A stretch of 14,845 nt of DNA from an uncultured Eubacterium sp. GTDB taxonomy: Bacteria; Bacillota; Clostridia; Oscillospirales; Acutalibacteraceae. The position numbers were made by a program, and so were the translations under genes. The notes under the pieces are model-generated. The model did no database searches. It had not been told where the DNA came from and worked only from the letters and a program-made list of their open reading frames with translations. The DNA is taken from the NCBI GenBank assembly GCA_945980015.1, contig CAMFQI010000005.1:1-14845 (forward strand), read 5' to 3'. Below, one piece after another: positions 1-6,388 of this stretch. Numbering within the stretch: the first letter of the stretch is position 1; each line of letters opens with the position of its first letter.

Positions 1-3000
1 AACGCAGGTACCGCAACTGCAACTCTCACAGGCTTGGGAAGATTCAGCGGTACAATGGACGTTGTATTTACAATAAACAAGGGTACGATAGGCTCGGTTG
101 AGATAAACGAGGCGGCATATGTCGGCGACACTCTTGAGGCTGTTGTAAAGTCGCAGGACGGAAATGTTATTACCGACGGACTTTCGTATCAATGGAAGAC
201 CGAGTACGGAAATATAGACGGCGCAAATGCTTCGAGCTACACAGTTATTGACGGTATGCAGGGCAAGAACATCAGAGTTACCGTAACAGGCAATTCGACG
301 GATTTCACGGATGCTGCGGCTACATCTAATTCCTGCTTCGTATACTCCGGCGAACGTCCGACAGGCTATACAAAGACGATTGCTTCGTGGGATTATGATT
401 ACTCCGCAAACGAAGTAGGGCTTGCTACCGCCGATGAAACGGGGACGCAGTATTACTATGCGGCAACCGATGGCGAAAAAGCGGCAACAGGCGTTCTTAC
501 TGCAAGTGTAAATGCACTTGACAATGCCCAGATTAAGTGGTCGGGCTCTGCGGATTTGTATGCAAATCCCGAAAGCTCCGTATCCTCCGATCAGTCGCCC
601 GTTATGTCTACGAGCAAAACAAACAATATTGCGTGGGGCGAGTATCCGTATTTCACGGTTGAAGCCTCGACAATAGGCTTTGAGCATATTTCGTTCTCTG
701 CAAGGCTGGGTGGCTCAAAGAAGGGACCGAGAGATTGGAAGCTTCAGTATTCGCTTGACGGTGTGACATATACCGACGTTGAAAATGCAACATATTCTAT
801 TACAAAAAACAAGAATATGGAGCAGGCATTTGATATGGTATCGCTTCCTGCCGAGTGTGATAACAAAAATGTTGTTTATATCCGTGCTATCGCATGCTCA
901 AACATTGCAATAAACGGAATAAATACGATAGTTGCTCAAACAAGCGGTGACGCTTCTATTAACAATATCAGAGTATACGGCGCTTCAACCTCGGTTGTTA
1001 CCTCGCTTTCGGCACCGACTATAACAACCGACTCAATCGCAGATACAAGCGAGCATATTTATAACAATAATAATGTAACAATAACCGACACAAACGGCGG
1101 TGCAGATTTGTACTACAGTATTAACGGCGGAGAAGACATTAAATATGAAGCGCCGTTCAATCCGTTTACATCCGCAAATACCGTCGGTGACACCGTTACT
1201 GTCAGCGCTTATGCAAAGCACGAGGAAATTACCTCCGAGTTAAGCGAGCTTGTGCTCACTTACGCAGGTGATTCAATAGTTCAATGGCACTTTGAAAATT
1301 ACTCGCAGAATGTTTCAAACGGCGCAGTATTTTCAAACGGCGGTGCTTATGACGAGAGTGCAAAAATGACTGCCGTTGCGGATTCAAAGAGTATGTATGT
1401 TCCGTATTGGCACGCAGACAATAAGGCATTTTTGCTTGCTCCCGATGACGGTGCACTTTGGAGCGCAGACAGTGGATTTTACTACGAGCTTTCGACAGTA
1501 GGCTATAGCAATATCGCATTTTCGGTAAAGGCTTATACAACGGCTCAGGGACCGAAGAGTGTTCAGCTTCAGTATTCGCTCGACGGCAATAGCTGGAGCT
1601 CGGCGAGTGATAATATTACACTCACCGCAACCGGCACACTTTCTCAGCTATTGTATAATGCGCCGCTTCCTGCCGAGTGCTCAAACAAGAGCGTTGTTTA
1701 CATCCGACTTGTAACTGTTGAAAATTTGACATGCTCGGGCACAACTCTTCATAACTCGCTTTCAAAGGGCAATCTTTATGTTAACGACGTAATCGTTTCG
1801 GGTAATAACGATACCGAAACACTGAAAATGCCGTACACAAACAGGACGACGGAATATTTCAGCACCTCGGCTATTAAGTACCACAGTGTTGACGGCGTGC
1901 CGATGAAGTACAGCGTTATCGACGCAAACGGCAATTTGATTATGTCGGGAGACTATGTTGAAACAGGAATTGACATTTATAATAGCGGCAAGCTAAATAC
2001 ATTTTCAAGCGGACCGTATACGGTGAGCGTTTGGGAATACAACGGTGACGACGCTTCTGCAATAAATGTCAAGAAGTTCTATTACAAGGGCGAAACCGTT
2101 ACGAAGTTTAATTATAATGATACAACGAAGCTGTTTGCCGATTATGTTGACGCAACGCTAACATCTGTCGGCAACACCTCCGGTGCATATGCCGGTACGC
2201 TTTCGATGTATCCGAATTCTCAAACGGCGACAACTCTCAGCTACACAGGTGCTTACGGCGTTAAGACCTCGTGGGCGAGCGACAACAGATTTACCGCAAC
2301 GAAGGTACTCGACAATGAGCAGGGCAACGGCTACTGGCTCATTAAGACCTCGTCAAAGGGCTATTGCGATTTGACACTTAATTTGGAGCAAATTAGCTCG
2401 AACAAGGGTCCTCGTGATTGGGGCGTTGCGTATTCAACAGACGGTGTAAGTTATACATTCGTGCCAAAGTCGAACGTTAGGGCAATCAGCAATGACGCAA
2501 CTAATTCACCGATTGAGTCTTACAACAATCTTCCGCTTCCGTCGGGCTGTGACAATGCCGATGAGCTTTACATAAAGATTTTCATTAACGGCGGCGAGAG
2601 TGTCGACGGTACGGAGCTTGAGAGCGTTGTTAAGGGCAACACCGGTATAAACGGCATTGAGCTTTCCGGTGTGAGAATACCTCAGCTTCTTGACATTGTG
2701 TTTACAACAAAAGCGGTTTTGACCGACGACGGAGCTATCAGCGACACATTGGTTGACGGCTATGTCTTTGTAAACGGCAATGCTTACGAAACCAAAAACG
2801 GCTCGTTTACTATGCAGATTATGCAGGGCGAGACGTATTCGTTCTATGCAAGCATAAATGAAAACGCAACCTTTGCAAGCGATATACAGACGGTAAAGGC
2901 TGACGTAGGATGTGAGCACGTTATCGGAATTAATCCATATGATACTAACGGCGACGGCGTTATCAACGCTAAGGACTATGCGATGATTTACAAATACGAT

Positions 3001-3066
3001 AAGTTTGCTTCGGTTCGTTCGGTATTGCTTAACGGCTTTGAAGCGTTCTACAATACAAAGCAGTAA
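1..3066 (+). CDS. Large secreted modular surface protein with dockerin-like C-terminus (5' partial)
   Basis: The frame is open from base 1, so the true start lies outside the window; the first TTG at 34 is not a credible start. About 1021 residues are visible. It begins with the end of a surface-protein repeat (TATLTGLGRFSGTMDVVFTI), then an Ig-like stretch with a YQW core (about 90-320). Three related beta-sandwich modules follow (roughly 370-1000, 1270-1805 and 2100-2685). Each carries a G-P-R/K...QYS-DG motif (721-762, 1546-1587, 2404-2445) and a LP-x-x-C-D/S-N...YI motif. Between modules 1 and 2 is a chitobiase C-terminal-like domain (about 1010-1265, APTIT...YYSINGG). The C-terminus holds a single Ca-binding loop, DTNGDGVINAKDY (about 2938-2976), that is half of a type I dockerin, then about 25 residues. 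I see no catalytic domain in the visible part. It is probably an extracellular carbohydrate-active or adhesive protein; the enzyme part, if any, would lie upstream. Family-level call only. Confidence 0.75.
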   Translation, partial: NAGTATATLTGLGRFSGTMDVVFTINKGTIGSVEINEAAYVGDTLEAVVKSQDGNVITDGLSYQWKTEYGNIDGANASSYTVIDGMQGKNIRVTVTGNSTDFTDAAATSNSCFVYSGERPTGYTKTIASWDYDYSANEVGLATADETGTQYYYAATDGEKAATGVLTASVNALDNAQIKWSGSADLYANPESSVSSDQSPVMSTSKTNNIAWGEYPYFTVEASTIGFEHISFSARLGGSKKGPRDWKLQYSLDGVTYTDVENATYSITKNKNMEQAFDMVSLPAECDNKNVVYIRAIACSNIAINGINTIVAQTSGDASINNIRVYGASTSVVTSLSAPTITTDSIADTSEHIYNNNNVTITDTNGGADLYYSINGGEDIKYEAPFNPFTSANTVGDTVTVSAYAKHEEITSELSELVLTYAGDSIVQWHFENYSQNVSNGAVFSNGGAYDESAKMTAVADSKSMYVPYWHADNKAFLLAPDDGALWSADSGFYYELSTVGYSNIAFSVKAYTTAQGPKSVQLQYSLDGNSWSSASDNITLTATGTLSQLLYNAPLPAECSNKSVVYIRLVTVENLTCSGTTLHNSLSKGNLYVNDVIVSGNNDTETLKMPYTNRTTEYFSTSAIKYHSVDGVPMKYSVIDANGNLIMSGDYVETGIDIYNSGKLNTFSSGPYTVSVWEYNGDDASAINVKKFYYKGETVTKFNYNDTTKLFADYVDATLTSVGNTSGAYAGTLSMYPNSQTATTLSYTGAYGVKTSWASDNRFTATKVLDNEQGNGYWLIKTSSKGYCDLTLNLEQISSNKGPRDWGVAYSTDGVSYTFVPKSNVRAISNDATNSPIESYNNLPLPSGCDNADELYIKIFINGGESVDGTELESVVKGNTGINGIELSGVRIPQLLDIVFTTKAVLTDDGAISDTLVDGYVFVNGNAYETKNGSFTMQIMQGETYSFYASINENATFASDIQTVKADVGCEHVIGINPYDTNGDGVINAKDYAMIYKYDKFASVRSVLLNGFEAFYNTKQ

Positions 3067-3082
3067 ATTCGTAATAATCTTC

Positions 3083-3114
3083 AAGGCACCTTGCTTATCG
3101 GTAGGGTGCTTTTT
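3083..3114 (+). terminator. Rho-independent terminator after the modular surface protein
   Basis: A 9-bp stem (GCACCTTGC at 3086-3094 against GTAGGGTGC at 3101-3109, two G-U pairs) closes a 6-nt loop and is followed directly by five T. It sits 20 nt after the TAA stop. Confidence 0.75.
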
Positions 3115-3234
3115 GCGATTACAAATTGTAATATATACTTGTCTGCAAGGAATTGAAAACCCTTTATTTTAGGGCGTTTTGCTTTTTTAGGCATATCTAC
3201 ATTTCGTATTAAAAGGTTACAATTACAAAAATAG
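3115..3234. other. AT-rich intergenic spacer, no gene seen
   Basis: This is the left part of the 303-base gap before nrdD. No open frame with a ribosome site is visible. A weak bulged hairpin near 3157-3179, followed by a T-run, could be a backup terminator for the upstream gene, but pairing is poor. The remainder of the gap (3235-3369) holds the nrdD operators, promoter and leader. Confidence 0.5.
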
Positions 3235-3250
3235 ATACAATATATTGTAT
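3235..3250. promoter_or_regulatory. NrdR box 1 (upstream operator of nrdD)
   Basis: ATACAATATATTGTAT is a perfect 16-nt palindrome that matches the NrdR consensus acaCwAtATaTwGtgt at its core positions. NrdR is the ATP/dATP-sensing repressor of ribonucleotide reductase genes. The site lies 18 nt upstream of the nrdD -35 box. The nrdR gene itself is not in the window. Confidence 0.75.
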
Positions 3251-3267
3251 TTTTTGAGAAAAACCTA

Positions 3268-3296
3268 TTGACATACGCACAATATTTTGTTATGAT
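3268..3296 (+). promoter_or_regulatory. nrdD promoter
   Basis: TTGACA (3268-3273), a 17-nt spacer, and TATGAT (3291-3296) form a near-consensus sigma-A promoter. Transcription would start near 3303, giving a leader of about 65 nt. The second NrdR-like box fills the spacer and touches the -10, so bound repressor would block polymerase. Confidence 0.85.
3277..3292. promoter_or_regulatory. NrdR box 2 (within the nrdD promoter spacer)
   Basis: The core ACAATATTTTGT (3279-3290) is an imperfect copy of box 1 (ACAATATATTGT at 3237-3248) and keeps the conserved C, A, AT, T and G positions of the NrdR consensus. The two boxes are 42 bp apart start to start, about four helical turns, so both can face the same side of the DNA. 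Confidence 0.65.
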
Positions 3297-3369
3297 GTAG
3301 AAGACTTACGAATAAATAATTACAAATTTGTTACAAACTGAATGATTATTACAGACAAGAGGTAAGAAA

Positions 3370-5571
3370 ATGAACATTATCAAGAGAAACGGCTCGGAGG
3401 CAACCTTCGACATTAACAAGATTATCATCGCCGTATCAAAAGCAAATCAGGCTTGCGAAAAAAAGGAGCTTTCGCAGGGACAGATTAACGAAATAGCAGA
3501 GTATGTTGAGTTCAAAATCCGCAAGGCAAACAGAGCCTTGTCCGTTGAGGAAATTCAGGACATCGTCGAGGATCAGATTATGGCTCAGGGCGCATTCGAG
3601 GTTGCAAAGCGCTATGTAAAGTACCGCTATACACGTTCGCTTGTCCGTAAGGCTAACACCACCGACAACCAAATTCTTTCTCTTATTGAATGTAATAACG
3701 AGGAGGTTAAGCAGGAAAATTCCAACAAGAATCCTACCGTAAATTCCGTTCAGCGTGACTATATGGCAGGCGAGGTTTCAAAGGATATCACAAAGAGAAT
3801 TCTTCTTCCCGAGGATATCGTTGAGGCTCACGAAAACGGTCTTATTCATTTCCACGACGCAGACTATTTTGCACAGCATATGCACAACTGCGACCTTGTA
3901 AATCTTGAGGATATGCTCCAAAACGGAACGGTTATTTCCGATACTATGATTGAAAAGCCGCATAGCTTTTCAACCGCCTGCAATATCGCAACCCAAATTA
4001 TCGCACAGGTTGCTTCCTCACAGTACGGCGGTCAGTCAATTTCGCTTACTCATCTTGCACCGTTTGTACAGATAAGCAGAGAGAAAATTCGCAAGCAGGT
4101 TCTTGAAGAGGCAGAGGATTTCGGCGGCGAGCTTACAGAGGAAAAAATCCAAAAGATTACCGAAAAAAGACTTCGTGACGAGGTTTCCAGAGGCGTTCAG
4201 ACTATTCAGTATCAGGTTGTAACCCTGCTTACAACAAACGGTCAGGCTCCGTTCGTAACAGTATTTATGTATCTTAACGAAGCTCGCAACGAGCAGGAAA
4301 AGAAGGACCTTGCGCTCATTATCGAGGAAACGCTCAAGCAGAGAATACAGGGCGTTAAAAATGAAAAGGGCGTATGGGTAACTCCTGCATTCCCGAAGCT
4401 TATCTACGTTTTAGAGGACGACAACATTGACGACGACAGCGAGTATTTCTACCTTACCGAGCTTGCGGCAAAATGTACCGCAAAGCGCCTTGTTCCCGAC
4501 TATGTAAGCGAGAAGGTTATGCTTGAATTAAAGGGCGACGTTTATACTCCTATGGGCTGCCGTTCGTTCCTTACCCCTGACCGCTTTACTGCCGCAGGTG
4601 TTGGAAATATTGCACGAGCAAAGAATTATGTTGAGGGCAAGAAGAAGTATTACGGCAGATTCAATCAAGGCGTTGTTACAATTAACCTTGTTGATATTGC
4701 CTGCACCTCGGGCGGCGATATGACAAAGTTCTGGCAGGTATTTGACGAAAGACTTGAGCTTTGCTACCGTGCACTTATGTGCCGTCATAACAGATTGAAG
4801 GGCACTCTTTCCGACGCCGCACCTATTTTGTGGCAGCACGGCGCACTTGCAAGACTTGAAAAGGGCGAGCCTATCGACAGACTTTTGTTCGACGGTTATT
4901 CAACAATTTCGCTCGGCTACGCAGGTCTTTATGAGTGCACAAAGTATATGACCGGCAAGTCGCATACAGACGAAACAGGCGGCAAGGACTTTGCATTAAA
5001 GGTAATGCAGTATATGAACGATGCGTGTGCAAAATGGAAGGCAGATACAAATATCGACTTTTCAATCTACGGCACTCCGCTTGAGTCTACTACATACAAG
5101 TTTGCAAAATGCCTTCAAAAGAGATTCGGCATTATCAAGGGTGTAACAGATAAAAACTACATTACAAACAGCTATCACGTTCATGTTGCGGAGAATATCG
5201 ACGCATTTACAAAGCTGAAGTTTGAAAGCGAGTTCCAGGCTCTTTCACCGGGCGGTGCAATCTCTTATGTTGAAGTACCGAATATGCAGGATAACATTCC
5301 GGCAGTATTGCAGGTTATGAGATTTATCTACAACAACATTATGTACGCTGAGCTTAATACAAAGAGCGACTACTGTCAGTGCTGCGGCTACGACGGTGAA
5401 ATCAGAATTGTTGAGGATGAACACGGCAAGCTTATTTGGAGATGTCCAAACTGCGGCAATGAGGATCAGGACAAGATGAATGTTGCACGTCGTACCTGCG
5501 GTTATATCGGAACACAGTTCTGGAATCAGGGCAGAACACAGGAAATCAAGGACAGAGTTCTCCACCTGTAA
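3370..5571 (+). CDS. nrdD: Anaerobic (class III) ribonucleoside-triphosphate reductase
   Basis: This oxygen-sensitive glycyl-radical enzyme makes deoxyribonucleotides from ribonucleoside triphosphates in the cytoplasm. The 733-residue product has the full class III layout. An N-terminal ATP-cone (about 3-90, starting NIIKRNGSEATFDINKI) is the allosteric nucleotide-sensing site. A long catalytic barrel follows. Near the end is a zinc-binding Cys cluster (C669, C672, C692, C695; CQCCGYDGE and CPNCGN). The C-terminal RRTCGY motif carries the radical glycine, predicted as G711. The ATG at 3370 is preceded by AAGAGG with a 7-nt gap. The gene has its own promoter with two NrdR-like boxes and its own terminator, so it is monocistronic. 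The activating radical-SAM enzyme NrdG, often encoded next door, is not present in the window and must be encoded elsewhere. Confidence 0.97.
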   Translation: MNIIKRNGSEATFDINKIIIAVSKANQACEKKELSQGQINEIAEYVEFKIRKANRALSVEEIQDIVEDQIMAQGAFEVAKRYVKYRYTRSLVRKANTTDNQILSLIECNNEEVKQENSNKNPTVNSVQRDYMAGEVSKDITKRILLPEDIVEAHENGLIHFHDADYFAQHMHNCDLVNLEDMLQNGTVISDTMIEKPHSFSTACNIATQIIAQVASSQYGGQSISLTHLAPFVQISREKIRKQVLEEAEDFGGELTEEKIQKITEKRLRDEVSRGVQTIQYQVVTLLTTNGQAPFVTVFMYLNEARNEQEKKDLALIIEETLKQRIQGVKNEKGVWVTPAFPKLIYVLEDDNIDDDSEYFYLTELAAKCTAKRLVPDYVSEKVMLELKGDVYTPMGCRSFLTPDRFTAAGVGNIARAKNYVEGKKKYYGRFNQGVVTINLVDIACTSGGDMTKFWQVFDERLELCYRALMCRHNRLKGTLSDAAPILWQHGALARLEKGEPIDRLLFDGYSTISLGYAGLYECTKYMTGKSHTDETGGKDFALKVMQYMNDACAKWKADTNIDFSIYGTPLESTTYKFAKCLQKRFGIIKGVTDKNYITNSYHVHVAENIDAFTKLKFESEFQALSPGGAISYVEVPNMQDNIPAVLQVMRFIYNNIMYAELNTKSDYCQCCGYDGEIRIVEDEHGKLIWRCPNCGNEDQDKMNVARRTCGYIGTQFWNQGRTQEIKDRVLHL

Positions 5572-5590
5572 TTTTATAACCTTATAATTA

Positions 5591-5625
5591 ATCTCCCCTT
5601 AATTTTCAAGGGGAGATGTTTTTTT
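5591..5625 (+). terminator. nrdD terminator
   Basis: A perfect 10-bp stem, ATCTCCCCTT (5591-5600) and AAGGGGAGAT (5608-5617), closes a 7-nt loop and is followed by seven T (5619-5625). It overlaps the last codons and stop of the convergent DUF421 gene. On the minus strand the tail is poorly T-rich, so it should act mainly on nrdD. Confidence 0.85.
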
Positions 5626-6288
5626 GAATATTTGTGTTTTTTTGTTTTCGTCGATGGTGAGAAGCAGGATATCGGACAGGGGTGTTTTTGCATCTTCAAG
5701 TATGCGTTCTACCTCTTTTTCGGTTAAGCCCGAATAACCTATGGCGTCATTTTGAAGCTTGCCGTCGACGACTAAATTTATTACTAATCCGCTTCTGGCG
5801 GGATTTTTATTTATATCCTGCGGCGTTGCGCTTCTGTAAATAGGAAAGGGGAGAAAGCTGATGCTTCCGTTGTCCTCCATTACGGCGTAATCAATTTCGC
5901 CGATGTCAAAATAGCCTTGATTTCTTGCCTGAATTATCAGGTCGTTTATGTTTATTTTTGCTTTTTTGAGCGCAGATTTACTTATTTTGCCGTTTGAAAT
6001 AAGAATGATTGGACTACCGTTAAGAAGCTTTCGTGCCTTTGTGCTTTTGCGACTTAAAAATGACAGTAAAATTTCTATTGCGGCGTATACGCTCATGGCG
6101 ATTACTCCGTAGTACCAGCTTTTGTCAAGATTTGTCGCCATTTCCGCCGCTATGGAGCCTATCGTTATTCCGACAACATAATCAAAAAACGACATCTGCG
6201 ATATTTGACGGTGTCCCATTAATTTGTCGAGTACAAACAATGTTAAAAACGAGCCTGCGGCGAGCACTAATACATACAACGCTTCCAT
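5599..6288 (-). CDS. DUF421 (YetF-like) membrane protein
   Basis: The 229-residue product matches the DUF421/YetF family. An N-terminal hydrophobic part (about 3-80) has three likely membrane segments, including the characteristic SFFDYVVGITIGSIAAEMA stretch. It is followed by a soluble domain with LLNGSPIILISNGKI, LIIQARNQGYFDIGEIDYAVMEDNGSISFLP and a C-terminal extension. In B. subtilis such proteins are membrane proteins, some linked to spores; the biochemical role is unclear. I chose the ATG at 6288, which has GGTGA 5 nt upstream; the in-frame GTG at 6297 lacks any ribosome site. The gene is convergent with nrdD, and its end lies inside the nrdD terminator hairpin. It is divergent from the GH95-like gene. 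I found no convincing promoter for it in the 100-bp gap. Confidence 0.85.
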   Translation of the reverse strand: MEALYVLVLAAGSFLTLFVLDKLMGHRQISQMSFFDYVVGITIGSIAAEMATNLDKSWYYGVIAMSVYAAIEILLSFLSRKSTKARKLLNGSPIILISNGKISKSALKKAKININDLIIQARNQGYFDIGEIDYAVMEDNGSISFLPFPIYRSATPQDINKNPARSGLVINLVVDGKLQNDAIGYSGLTEKEVERILEDAKTPLSDILLLTIDENKKTQIFKKTSPLEN

Positions 6289-6336
6289 AAAAATCACCGT
6301 TTTTATTATTTGCGGTTTTATAAATTAAATACATAA

Positions 6337-6365
6337 TTGAAATTACAACAAGTGTTTGGTATAAT
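6337..6365 (+). promoter_or_regulatory. Promoter of the GH95-like lipoprotein gene
   Basis: TTGAAA (6337-6342), a 17-nt spacer and TATAAT (6360-6365). The predicted start near 6372 is only about 17 nt before the ATG and about 5 nt before the AGGAGG at 6377-6382, so the leader is barely longer than its ribosome site and leaves no room for leader-based control. Confidence 0.8.
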
Positions 6366-6388
6366 GAAGTAAATTCAGGAGGAAAATT

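Noticed and set aside
2506..3084. Minus-strand frame of 192 codons under the end of the surface protein
   Set aside because: It has no ribosome site and no recognisable domain, and lies opposite the clear dockerin-like coding end.
3157..3187. Second terminator-like hairpin before nrdD
   Set aside because: The stem AAAACCCT/AGGGCGTTTT needs a bulge and a G-U pair; too weak to call, although a T-run follows.
6289..6297. GTG start for the DUF421 gene three codons upstream
   Set aside because: There is no ribosome site before it, and its bases form part of the GGTGA used by the ATG at 6288.
6289..6360. Minus-strand promoter for the DUF421 gene
   Set aside because: TATAAA-like -10 candidates exist in this AT-rich gap, but none has a -35 at acceptable spacing.
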